Below the pieces are notes generated by a model. That model ran no database searches. It was not told where the DNA came from and was given only the letters and a program-made list of their open reading frames with translations. Shown piece by piece: positions 9,801 to 18,297 of a stretch of 26,206 bases of DNA; the stretch's first letter is position 1; every line of letters starts with the position of its first letter. The stretch spans positions 1 to 26,206 of the forward strand of contig JAIWNI010000200.1 in assembly GCA_025331435.1 (NCBI GenBank), given 5' to 3'. This DNA comes from Choanephora cucurbitarum (lineage: Eukaryota; Mucoromycota; Mucoromycetes; Mucorales; Choanephoraceae). A program made the position numbers and the translations under genes.

Positions 9801-11538
9801 CTTTGACTGTTAAATCATGCATGAGTGATTTCAATTTGAGATGGAAAACCCTGCTACACAAATCAGGTCTATCGTTACTGGTTTGGTTGTATTGCAACTC
9901 GTTTGTGATTTCAGGCCAGCTGGGGTTACAGGTAAATGTAACAAACAGATCAGGTTTACCAAATCTACGAACTATACTCATAGAGTCTTGATAGAGCTGT
10001 ATCATGTGTCGTGGACTGCCAATGAATGAGGATGGCAAAATGACTTTCTTGCCTACAGATTCCATGTCTCCATCATCAACTTCAGCGGCATCTCTCAAAT
10101 TGTTGTAGAGCTCACATCTCAAGGATTTTTGGTTGTGTCTCAGATAGTTCAATCGCTCTTGTTCCATCTTTGCGTACATATCCACAACATACTGATGAAA
10201 CAGATGCTTAAACAGATGAAGCTGACTTGGAGAGACTTGTCTGATCATGAGATGATATCTGTAAAATTGCATGATGGTAACCTTTTTCAGACCATTGGCT
10301 GTACGCATGTTTATGTTCCAGCCTGGTTGCCCTCTTGGAAACATAAGAACATAGTGCATTGGATCGTAATGCTGGTTGATCTCATTGATTGATTGCAACC
10401 CGTTTTCAGTTGAGCCATTGTTCTTCAAACGGATGACTACGTCTCTGTGAGTTGGCTTGTTCACATTTCTATGGTCTTCACCATTAATGATGAGAACACC
10501 AATCTCAGTGTTGTGGGTTGGCGAGTTGTAGCGACGGGGATCAGGAGTCCCTTCAGATCTAAAGATCATGCTGACCTCAGCTAAACCACCTGGTAATTCA
10601 TTCTCTAAGTCTGCCATAGTCTTAAAATCTCTTGCATATGGATTGACAGAATGCATCAGACTTTGAAGTTGATGCAAAGTTTCAGAAGCAAGAAAAGGCA
10701 TTCTGTGCAACCTGTTTTGAAGCTCATTGGCTGCATCATAAACATATATTTGGGCGAAGCTAGGTGCATCTCCATCTTCTGGATGCAATGATGTTCCGAT
10801 TCTATGATAGACATTACCATGAATGCGGAAAGCGTAAGCACCCATTCTATCATTATTAACAGCATGATCTAGCTTAACACCAAGGGAAGTGAAAGACAGA
10901 ACGTTGTTGTAAGCTCTGATGCTACTTTGAAATTCCTTGGAGACTGGATCGGTGTTAGTGAGAAGTCCAGTCAACAAAGGAGGCAAAGGCTCAAAGTCTT
11001 TCATAATGTATCTTCCCTTGCCACAACACAATTGAAACAATGGCTCCGATTTGGAGGCAGTTGCTCTCTCATCTAACCACAACATAGCATGGCAGAAGCT
11101 GCATTCAACTTTCATTCTACCAAAATCATGTCTTTTGAGTTGAGAAAGTTTGCTTTGATCATGAGCAACTTTATAAGTGTTCATCTCAGGGTTGTTCTTG
11201 TAGAAGAGAATGGGACAATCGGTAGTACAATGATCTTCAGATAGGCATTCATTGCAGTTACCGATAGGATTGACATTCTCAGTTTCATCCATAGAGGAGC
11301 TGTCATTGACTTGATCAGCTAATATATTGCTTTCGACTTGATTGACAGGTGTAATGTCATCAGTTGATTCAGCAGTTGAGCTACTTCCAGAATAGAATCT
11401 ACAGAGTCTACTTGTGCTTCGACTGTGACCTTCTTCATTGCAAAAGCTACAAACAACTGGAGTGCTTGTACGTTGATTGCGTGTAATTCTGGCTCTTTTT
11501 CTAGCCTGCTCAGTTTCAGGTGTGTAATTAATGAACAT
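6883..11538 (-). CDS. Helitron Rep-helicase, intact (copy B)
   Basis: This is a single 1,551-residue open frame with no interruption. An N-terminal knuckle C-x2-C-x4-H-x7-C (residues 30-46) is followed by a classical C-x2-C-x4-H-x4-C knuckle (95-108), then a zinc site with CSFC (146-149) and FQLCC (168-172). The Helitron_like_N/HUH domain contains RGLPHAHIL with H601 and H603, and the catalytic tyrosines Y738 and Y742 in the Y-V-Y-K-Y pattern. The C-terminal PIF1-type superfamily 1 helicase has Walker A GPGGTGKT (1097-1104), Walker B WDEAS (1176-1180), GGDFRQVLP (1218-1226), TINKSQGQTLD (1485-1495) and LYVAMSR (1511-1517). By family knowledge the protein nicks donor and target DNA through tyrosine linkages and unwinds the strand being moved, in the nucleus. 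Start choice: the first ATG, conserved as MFIN in copy D. It is the only likely source of active transposase here. Confidence 0.92.
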   Translation of the reverse strand: MFINYTPETEQARKRARITRNQRTSTPVVCSFCNEEGHSRSTSRLCRFYSGSSSTAESTDDITPVNQVESNILADQVNDSSSMDETENVNPIGNCNECLSEDHCTTDCPILFYKNNPEMNTYKVAHDQSKLSQLKRHDFGRMKVECSFCHAMLWLDERATASKSEPLFQLCCGKGRYIMKDFEPLPPLLTGLLTNTDPVSKEFQSSIRAYNNVLSFTSLGVKLDHAVNNDRMGAYAFRIHGNVYHRIGTSLHPEDGDAPSFAQIYVYDAANELQNRLHRMPFLASETLHQLQSLMHSVNPYARDFKTMADLENELPGGLAEVSMIFRSEGTPDPRRYNSPTHNTEIGVLIINGEDHRNVNKPTHRDVVIRLKNNGSTENGLQSINEINQHYDPMHYVLMFPRGQPGWNINMRTANGLKKVTIMQFYRYHLMIRQVSPSQLHLFKHLFHQYVVDMYAKMEQERLNYLRHNQKSLRCELYNNLRDAAEVDDGDMESVGKKVILPSSFIGSPRHMIQLYQDSMSIVRRFGKPDLFVTFTCNPSWPEITNELQYNQTSNDRPDLCSRVFHLKLKSLMHDLTVKGVLGKVIAHMHVIEFQKRGLPHAHILLILDATDKLREEDIDNVISAEIPDKQAYPSLYETVTKNLMHGPCGLLDPNAPCMKNGKCSKSYPKAFNDTTHFKREEQGGYPMYRRRNDGKSIEKKAVKLDNRWVVPHNPYLTTKYNAHINVEICATFVSVKYVYKYVYKGHDRAQVDVSKNDEIQKFIDARYVSAAESCWRLFSFPLHNEFPHHQRLSVHLPDQQPVYFDGEDQLDNVIERNLKNTTLTGWFEANREYESALQILYIEFPEHFVWVKEKEKNYWKIRERGQGGTIGRIYAISPKESEKYCLRMLLYHVKGATSFDHLRTVNGICYPSFREAAYALNLLNDDTEWITCLEEASHYKNAGSLRNLFAIILVFNNPSDPFQLWDKFSNDLSEDFLHKKRLLLPDLDVQMDQQIYDCALYDIEEQLQDYGFSLNNYSGFTLPSTDPRGTYSGLLTEDQMLEPLIVREHLVLNALASLEPEQQFTFNQDQQAVFDHVMSMVEGQHTVEPKVIFLDGPGGTGKTYLFNALLDATRRNHGIALSVAASGTAALLLKGGKTAHSLFKIPLKCDIHTMCSFSPASPTAQLIRSAKLILWDEASMISRDVLEAVDRSFKDVCKQINPAFEDIPFGGRVVVFGGDFRQVLPVVPKASRADIVAQCINRSFLWKHFSRMQLRINMRVQATLQSGNHEQAEMLKNFSDYLLTIGDGSIPSLNPEGAIQLDESMVLPGNNALRLADTVFHQFQGAAFMQDRHKFMTSRAILTSLNKDVNKINDSLLNQFEGEIHTLLSSDSLCKAAEVDMLRYPVELLNKIESGSLPPHCLKLKIGCPIMLLRNLNPSKGLVNGTKLIVLAINSKVIQAEIATGSKAGEIVAIPRIIIESQPEQIGIHFQRLQFPVRLAFAMTINKSQGQTLDFVGLYLPSPVFSHGQLYVAMSRIRSPDSIKVMIDHQYRRRLTNATNNIVYKEVFNC

Positions 11539-11668
11539 GTTCTAAATACAAAACCGTAAGAAATCAAGGCGCGTTATCTTTTGTTTTATTCATAAGTTAC
11601 ATTTTCTAGTCAAGAGTGTAAAATCAGGAGAGAGAAAGCAGTGAAAAAATTTGTTCCTGTAATCAAAA
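11539..11668 (-). other. 5' leader and end of Helitron B
   Basis: Read on the minus strand this segment starts TTTTGATTACAG and aligns through to the ATG with 17194..17320 upstream of copy D, including GCGCCTTGATTTCTTACGG (with small differences). It is therefore conserved element DNA and should hold the promoter and the 5' recognition end. I see no individual promoter motif. Confidence 0.6.
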
Positions 11669-11920
11669 TATCCTCTCAGTAACTTAGGGCCAAATAAAAA
11701 AAATAAAAAAAGTCACACCTTCCTATTTGGGGATTTACGATTTTTTCGACCGTTATCTTTTTAATATAATAGATAATAATATAAAAAATACAGAAATCGT
11801 AAAATCGTAGTCACTTAAGGAGCTAATTTTCAGTCACACTTTTTATTAATTTAGTGTTCCTAATCTGTTTACTATATCGTGTTTAATTTCTTTTTGCTCT
11901 TCTAATGATTTAAAATTATC
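11669..11920 (+). other. Region between divergent Helitrons B and C; probable 5' end of C
   Basis: There is no coding frame. It contains an imperfect inverted repeat, GATTTACGATTT (11732..11743) with AAATCGTAAAATC (11794..11806), and two AGTCACAC direct repeats (about 11710 and 11832). These may belong to the 5' terminal region of element C. Its boundary cannot be fixed because C has no second copy here with a matching 5' end. Confidence 0.4.
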
Positions 11921-14900
11921 ATGTCCAACTCTATTCAAACTTGCGCTTCTTGCAATCCACCAGGTCACAGTCACAGATCTCATAGAGACTGCCCTCTTAA
12001 TCCTGCTAACAACCAAACTGAATCTGTTCGTGAAACTGTAACTTTTTCATTCCAACATCTTGAAACCCTTGGCTAACTTTGCTTTAACTTTTTCATGGAA
12101 AATAGACAAGTGCTATGGATATCGACAATGACCTCGAACAGTCTAACGAAGCTCAATTAGACATGCAATTGAGATGTCCCTCTTGCCATCAAGTTGAACA
12201 TTTATGTAGAACCAGTCGTCTTTGTCCCTTGAATCCTAATTATCAGGCGAATGAAGTCGATACTAACATGGCTATGCAAACTGATGTTCTTCCTGAACGT
12301 CACAATCTCGGTGGCATGACCCATATATGCGCAACTTGCGACTCTTACATGTGGGTTCAAGAACGTACTGAAGGGGGTGTTTCAACTGCCAGGTACCAGC
12401 TTTGTTGTGGTTTGGGAAAGTACGTAGTTCAGCCCTTCGAACCAACCCCTCAACTTATTGCAGACTTGCTTAAAAACAACGACAGCAACAGCGTTGAATT
12501 CAAAAGAAACATTCGTGCCTACAACAATGCTCTTGGATTTACATTTATGGGAGTTAATTTGGACAGTACTGTTCAAAACTCGCGTGGTGGAGCTTACGCT
12601 TTCAGAATCCATGGAAGCATCTATCATCGAATTGGATCGTTGCTTCCAAATGACAATCAGCAACCTGCATTTGCTCAAATCTATGTATTTAATGCAAGCA
12701 ATGAAAGCAACAACCGCCATGCAGTAGCTAATCATGTTGATGCTCAAAAATTAGATCAGCTACAATCCTTGATGCATGAGTGCAACCCCATTGTTCGTGA
12801 CTTCAAGACTATGGCCCAATTTGTGAGAGAGAACCCAGACCATGTCTCGGATGTGTCTACGGTTTTTAAAGCTGATGATGATTTGGATTTGAGACGATAC
12901 AATGCGCCTACCACTTCAACTGAAGTAGGCATTCTGATTTTGGGTGGTGGTAGAAGACAAGAAGATGAACAACCAAGAAGTCGTGACATTGTGATTAGAC
13001 CTAGGGATGGGGGGCTTCAAAGAGTTAGTGAGTTAAACCAGATGTATGACCCTATGGCATATGTCTTGCTTTTTCCTGGAGGTCAACGTGGTTGGAATAA
13101 GAACTGTGTTTCATTGAGTGGTGTTAGAGTGACAGCTATGCAATATTATAGTTTCCACCTCATGTATAGAGGCCCAGATCATCATCTTCATTTATATGGA
13201 AAACTCTTCCATCAATTCATTGTTGATATGTATGCTAAGATTGAGCAGTTTCGTTTGAATTTCATTCGTAATAACCAATCACGCCTTCGATCTGAGTTGT
13301 ATCGTGGACTTCAAGATGCTATTGCCCATGACGATACAAATGCCAGCTCTCTTGGAAGAAAGGTTGTTTTGCCAAGCACATTCATTGGAAGTCCTAGACA
13401 TATGGCACAACTTTACCAAGACTCGATGAGTATTGTAAGACGGTTTGGCAAGCCTGATTACTTCATTACATTCACCTGTAATCCTACCTGGCCTGAGATC
13501 AAGAATGAGCTTTTGTTTGGTCAAAGTGCCGCTGATCGACCTGATCTTTGTTCCAGAGTGTTCAAACTTAAGTTTAAGGAACTAATGAAAGATCTGACAA
13601 AAAAGCATGTATTGGGTAAAGTGATTGGTCATGTAAGCGTTATTAAATTCCAAAAACGTGGATTACCTCACGCCCATATTCTTATCATCGTAAGACCTGA
13701 AGACAAACTAAGAAGTGTAGAAGACTATGATAGGGTTGTATCAGCCGAAATCCCTGATCAAAACCAATTTCCGTTGGCTTATACAACTGTTACCAAGAAC
13801 ATGATGCACGGTCCATGTGGTCATCTTGATCCAAGGGCTGTTTGTATGAAAGATGGAAAATGCTCAAAAGGCTTTCCCAAAGAATGGTCGACAGTTCAAT
13901 TACCGCTGAATCAGGCTACCCTGTATACAGAAGAAGAAGAGACGGAAGATCCGTCATGAAAAGAAACGGAATTGTGTTGGACAACTCTTGGGTAGTGCCC
14001 CACAACATCTACTTATGTACTAAGTACGATGCCCACATCAACGTAGAAATTTGCAGCAATATTTCGGCTGTCAAATACATCTACAAGTATGTGTACAAAG
14101 GTTACGATAGAGCCAATGCCGTTATCAGCAATACCAATTTTCAACAACAAAACAACAGCAACAATGAGACTATTCATGACGAGATAAACCATTTCGTAGA
14201 TGCACGTTATGTTTTGGCTCCAGAGGCAACATGGAGAATATTTGGTTTTTCACTCCACAAGGAGTATCCATCCCTATATGCGCTTAACTATACATCTTCC
14301 TGATCAACACACTGTGTTTTTCAATGAAGATGATAACTTTGAGGATGTATTAGCCTCGGAAGCTGCTACCAAAAACACAACTCTTACTGCTTGGTTTGAA
14401 TGCAATCGAGTTGATCCCTATGCAAATCAGTCTTTATACACTGAATTCCTGAGCATTTTACTTGGCATAGAAGGGAATGTAAATGGGAGCAAAGACGACG
14501 AGGTTTGCATGAAACCATTGGTAGAATGTACTCTGTTTCGCCAAGAGATCCTGAGAAGTTCCATCTGAGAATGTTGCTCAATCATGTTCGTGGTGCCAAG
14601 GGCTTTGAAGACATGAGAACAGTGGAGGTTGTTCTTTACGAGACATTCCAAGCTGCTGCAAGAGCCAGAGGTCTCTTAAATGATGATGAGCAATGGGATC
14701 TGTGTTTGTTGGAAGGTAACTCCTTCAAATCTGCTGGCATGCTTAGAAGCCTCTTTGCTTCCATTTTGTTGTTTTGTGAGCCATCCGAACCTTTCAGGCT
14801 TTGGAACACTCACAAAGACCATCTCTCCGACGACTATCTCTTGGATCAAAGATCACGTTTAACTGAAGAGAACACGCAACTAACAGATGCAATGAGAAAT

Positions 14901-16592
14901 CTTGCCTATGGAAACAGTCTTCTTGACTTGAAAGACATTCTTCGCATTCAAAATGTTAGTATCACTAACTTCAATGGTTTTGAGTTACCTCAAACTGATA
15001 CCAGAGATAACTACGAAAGTGAGTTTGACGGTATGACAAGAGATAAACAAGAACAACGTGAGCTTTGCCTCGAAGCTGAACTGTCTATGTTTGATCCATC
15101 CAACTTACCATTCAACGAGAACCAGCGATTAGTCTTTGACACTATCATGCATGCATTCTCAGCAGGCCTTTCGATTGACAACAATGCTCATGCGCATCTC
15201 AGCCACAACCTGTTTTTTCTGGATGGTCCAGGTGGTACTGGCAAAACCTATCTGTTCAATGCAATTCTTCAGGTTGTTAGAAGAACAAGCAAAATTGCTC
15301 TATCTGTTGCATTTAGTGGTACAGCTGCTCTTCTTCTAAAAGGCGGTCGTACAGCACACTCAAGATTCAAGATTCCTCTTGATTGCAGTACAACTTCAAT
15401 GTGCTCAATGAGTCCAAGCTCTTCTGCTGCTGCTTTAGTTGCTATGTCTGCAGTCATTGTATGGGACGAAGCCTCTATGATTAGTCGTGATGTTTTGGAA
15501 ACAGTAGACAGATCATTTAGGGACTTTATGAGACTAAGAGACCAAAGGTTAGCTAACGTACCTTTTGGTGGTAAACTGATTGTATTTGGTGGTGATTTCC
15601 GTCAAGTTTTGCCTATTGTACATAATGGTAGCAAAGACGATATCATCCAAGCAAGCATCTTGACTTCTACCCTTTGGAGACGAATCCAAGTTCTTAAGCT
15701 GACAACTAATATGAGGGTTCAGCAAACCATGTCTTTAGACAATTCAACTCTGGCTCAAAACCTACAAGAATTTGCTACCTTTCTGCTCTCAATTGGTAAT
15801 GGATCCTATCCAGTAGTGCCCACTACATTAGACAGTATTCGTATTCCAGACGAAACGCTTTTGACAGGAAACAATATTTCTGATCTATGCAAGCATGTAT
15901 TCAATGATTTCGAACAGACTTCTGACATTGCACCCAACAACTTGGTATCTAAAGCCATATTAACACCTACAAATGCAAATGTCACTGAAGTCAATAACTT
16001 CATAGTTGAAAAAATCCCAGGCGAATTTAAGGAATACCTAAGTACAGATACTGCTTTGACTGAAGATGATGCTTTAATACTACCACCAGAATTAATGAAT
16101 TCTTTAAATTGTGGTTCTATACCTCCTCACAAACTTCAATTGAAACTGGGTTCGCCCATAATGATGCTGAGAAACTTGAGTCCAACACAAGGTGTCTGCA
16201 ATGGTACAAGATTGATTTGTAGAACTTTTATGCCCAATGTTATTCAAGCCGAAATTGCAACAGGCCCTTATAAAGGCAATACATTCCTTATACCTCGGAT
16301 TACAATTACGACAACTGTTGAGCAAGTGGGTGTTGAATTCAAAAGATGTCAATTCCCTATCAGATCAGCTTTTGCCATGACTATAAACAAGTCTCAAGGC
16401 CAAACATTGGATTCTGTGGGTCTCTACCTTCCTTCACCTGTTTTTTCACATGGACAGCTATACGTCGCTCTTTCCCGTGTCAAAAAACCACAAGATATAA
16501 AAGTCTTAGCCACTGCACCTACATCCAGATTAAAAAATTATGAAGGAACCTACACTCCAAACATTGTTTACAAAGAAATTTTCCGCAACTAA
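11921..16592 (+). pseudogene. Helitron Rep-helicase pseudogene (copy C), two exons
   Basis: Exon 1 (11921..12037, 39 codons) encodes a first knuckle CASCNPPGHSHRSHRDC. After a probable intron, exon 2 continues in frame (TSAMDIDND...) with a second knuckle CPSCHQVEHLCRTSRLC, the CATCDSYMW...LCC zinc site, Helitron_like_N with RGLPHAH (13657..13677), the tyrosine motif VKYIYKYVYKGYD, and the PIF1-type helicase (DGPGGTGKT, WDEAS, GGDFRQVLP, LYVALSR). It ends PNIVYKEIFRN. Three 1-nt frameshifts break it: a deletion near 13887, an insertion near 14276 and a deletion near 14448. Each can be placed because the copy B sequence continues in the neighbouring frame. There are no in-frame stops outside these shifts, so inactivation is recent. 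The N-terminal ATG at 12115 is an alternative start if the intron is not real. Confidence 0.85.
12038..12105 (+). other. Probable spliceosomal intron in copy C (68 nt)
   Basis: The donor is GTAACT at 12038 and the acceptor is AAATAG ending at 12105, with a CTAAC branch-like motif at 12073..12077. The intron contains an in-frame TAA (12074..12076) and is not a multiple of three. Removing it joins the first-knuckle reading frame exactly to that of the main open frame. The phase is 0 (39 whole codons before it). This restores the two-knuckle layout seen in the other copies. Confidence 0.65.
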
Positions 16593-16601
16593 TTCTCCCT
16601 T

Positions 16602-16697
16602 TATGCCCTCTCTATGCCCTCTCTATGCCCTCTCTATGCCCTCTCTCTATGCTCTCTCTCTATGCCCTCTCTCTATGCCCTCTCTCTATGTTCTCTA
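16602..16697 (+). repeat. Pyrimidine-rich minisatellite after the copy C stop codon
   Basis: Three units of TATGCCCTCTC (11 bp) are followed by four 13-bp units TATGCCCTCTCTC (one with a C to T change) and then degenerate units. The array starts nine bases after the stop codon. The change from 11 to 13 bp is one extra TC dinucleotide, which points to replication slippage. Confidence 0.9.
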
Positions 16698-16910
16698 TAT
16701 GCTTTTTCAATACTCTTAGCATTTTATCTTAGCTTTCTATGCAACAAAAAAAAACTTTTACTTTCCTTCACCCCATTCAACAATAAAATCCATAACTAAC
16801 AATAAAACCTTTACGCTGTTTTACACATGAATCTAATAACCTGAAAACCCTGATTTGATTCATAGCATTAGGCTTTTTTCAAAATCATCGGATTAGCTTA
16901 AACCTCAAAA
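16698..16910 (+). other. 3' untranslated stretch of copy C
   Basis: This is AT-rich sequence with several AATAAA-like words (for example near 16782 and 16801) that could serve as polyadenylation signals. No gene is seen. The distance from stop codon to R3 (about 320 bp) is longer than in A, B and E (about 100-150 bp), mostly because of the minisatellite. Confidence 0.4.
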
Positions 16911-17193
16911 GCTGCCCCGGGACCCGTGTTTTTTTTTACCAAAGCAAAGGTTTAAAATACACGAAACGCAGCGTAGGGGCTATTTTATACCGTCGCGAAG
17001 GTTTAAAAAAAATTTGGGTGGGGCCCCCACATTGTCATGCTATTTGGATTAGTCAAAATAGCCCACTGCGAAGTGCAAGTCGGTTTCAACAGCGAAGCGG
17101 GCAAACCTTAGTGAAGGTCGATAAAATTTACCATAGCGCACCGAAGGTCAAAATTTTGTCACCGTAATGGCGGTTTGACTTAAAACAGGCTTG
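16911..17193 (+). repeat. R3: 3'-terminal palindromic repeat of Helitron C (CAAGCC type)
   Basis: This is R2 in the opposite orientation, so its CTGCCCCGGG side again faces the 3' end of the adjoining gene. The outer hairpin arms are CAAGTCGGTTTCAA (17076..17089) and TTAAAACAGGCTTG (17180..17193), 11 of 14 paired. Compared with R2 it shows a strong one-directional excess of C to T changes on this strand (nine, versus two the other way). The pairing of the stem base has loosened accordingly. Confidence 0.8.
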
Positions 17194-17320
17194 TTTTGAT
17201 TACAGAAGCAGTTTTTTACTGCTTCTCTCTTCTAGATACACACTCTGATCAATAAATTTAACTCATAAATAAATTAAAAACATAACACGCCTTGATTTCT
17301 TATGGTTTCGGGTGAAGAAC

Positions 17321-18297
17321 ATGTTCATAAACCTCACACCTGATTTTTTACAGACAAGAGGAAGAGCCAGAATTACACGCAATTGATTTAAAAGCACCCT
17401 AGTTATTTGTAACTTTTGCAATGAAGAAGATCACAGTCGAGGCACAAGTAGACTCTGTATAATCTATTCTGGAAGTAGTGCTACTGCTGCATTAACTGAC
17501 GATATTGCACCTGTGATATAAGTCGAAAGCAATACATGAGACGATCAAATCAACGACAACTTTTCTATAGGTGAAGTTTAGAATGTTAATCTTATCGGTA
17601 ACTTCAATATATGCCTTTCTGAAGACCATTGTACTACCGAATGTCCCATTCTCTTGTACAGACACAACCCTGAGATGAACGCCTATAAAGTTGCTCATGA
17701 TCAAACCAATCTTCCCCAACTCAAACGACATGATATTGGCAAAATGAGAGTTGAATGCGGCTTCTGCCTTGCTATGTTGTGGTTGGATGAGAGAGCGGGT
17801 TTCTTCAAACTGAATCCGTTGTTTTAATTGTCTTGTTGCAAGGGAAGATACACTATGAAAGACTTTGAGCGTTTACCACCTTTGCTGACCGGACTTCTCA
17901 TTAACGCCGATCCAGTCTCCAAAAAATTTCAAAGTAACATTGGAGCTTACAACAATGCTCTGTCTTCCTCTACACTTGGTGTTAAGCTAACACTGTTAAA
18001 AAAGAAAAGGTCTTTTAAAGGCCAAAAAACCTTTTCTTTTTTTACAGTGTAAATCATGCTGTCAACTGTGATAGAATGGGTGCTTACGCTTTCCGTATCC
18101 ATAATGATGTCTATCATAGAATCGGAACATCATTGCCTCCAGAAGATGGGGCTGCACCTTGCTTCGCTCATATTTATGTGTATGACGCAGCCAATGAGCT
18201 TTAAAACAGGTTGTACAGAATGCCTTTCCTTGCTTTTGAAACTTTGCATCAACTTCAAAGTTTGAAGCATTCTGTCAGTCCATAAGAAGGAGATTTC
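17321..18297 (+). pseudogene. Helitron Rep-helicase pseudogene, N-terminal third only (copy D)
   Basis: Starting at an ATG (MFINLTPD) it follows the copy B protein from residue 1 to about 303: leader, first knuckle (CNFCNEEDHSRGTSRLC in the B frame), second knuckle (CLSEDHCTTEC, with the first cysteine position altered), and the CGFCLAMLW zinc site with SCCKGRY. It then continues through the region equivalent to B LHQLQSLMHSVNP. Nucleotide similarity to B is high, by eye about 85 percent in the last 250 bp. Numerous stops and small indels are present, for example CAA to TAA in the equivalent of ANELQNR, and a foldback insertion at 17991..18049. It cannot encode a functional protein. Confidence 0.8.
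17991..18049 (+). mobile_element. 59-bp foldback (MITE-like) insertion with TAA duplication
   Basis: The arms CACTGTTAAAAAAGAAAAGGT (17991..18011) and its near-exact inverse (18029..18049) differ at one position over 21 bp and surround 17 bp. TAA flanks both sides (17988..17990 and 18050..18052). Copy B has the corresponding uninterrupted sequence (GTTAAGCTAGATCATG, minus strand near 10870), which acts as an empty site. CACTG ends with a 3-bp duplication recall CACTA/CMC or PIF/Harbinger elements. The family assignment is uncertain. Confidence 0.75.

Larger units (their letters stand above)
6503..11668 (-). mobile_element. Helitron copy B, apparently complete and autonomous
   Basis: The 3' boundary is where R2 and R3 stop matching (after ...CAGGCTTG, minus strand). 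The 5' boundary is where the upstream region of B and that of copy D stop matching: both begin TTTTGATTACAG (11657..11668 minus here, 17194..17205 plus in D). The implied length is about 5.17 kb with a single intact gene. I see no clear CTRR end next to the boundary, so it does not fit the textbook plant-type Helitron terminus. Confidence 0.65.
11921..17193 (+). mobile_element. Helitron copy C, 3' end defined, 5' end unknown
   Basis: The 3' end is the outer base of the R3 hairpin at 17193, where copy D begins directly. The 5' end lies somewhere between the end of element B (11668) and the ATG at 11921. The coding sequence is quite different from B (roughly half the residues identical in the helicase stretch I compared), yet the 3' repeat is nearly the same as that of B. 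Confidence 0.6.
17194..18297 (+). mobile_element. Helitron copy D, 5' fragment of a B-like element
   Basis: It matches the 5' end of element B from TTTTGATTACAG onward through the leader and about the first 300 codons, then stops abruptly near 18297. There is no HUH or helicase part and no 3' repeat of its own. It sits directly behind the outer end of R3. Confidence 0.7.

Noticed and set aside
11663..11674. AGGATA just outside the B 5' end and TATCCT just outside its 3' end form a 6-bp inverted pair.
   Set aside because: Copy D, which shares the 5' end, lacks AGGATA next to the boundary, and R3 lacks TATCCT. The pair is flanking sequence and too short to carry weight.
13842..14568. Possible programmed ribosomal frameshifting in copy C.
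   Set aside because: Three separate 1-nt shifts in different directions, no slippery heptamer seen at the sites, and intact copy B needs none. Ordinary indel decay explains it better.
16614..16799. A 61-codon open frame with repeated leucine, serine and proline residues.
   Set aside because: It is simply the translation of the CCCTCTC minisatellite.
17204..17235. Hairpin AGAAGCAGT-TTTTT-ACTGCTTCT followed five bases later by CTAG, looking like a textbook Helitron 3' end for copy C.
   Set aside because: The same stretch, without the hairpin and without CTAG, aligns with the 5' leader of copy B (minus strand near 11630-11665). It belongs to the 5' region of copy D, so the resemblance to a CTRR terminus is probably chance.
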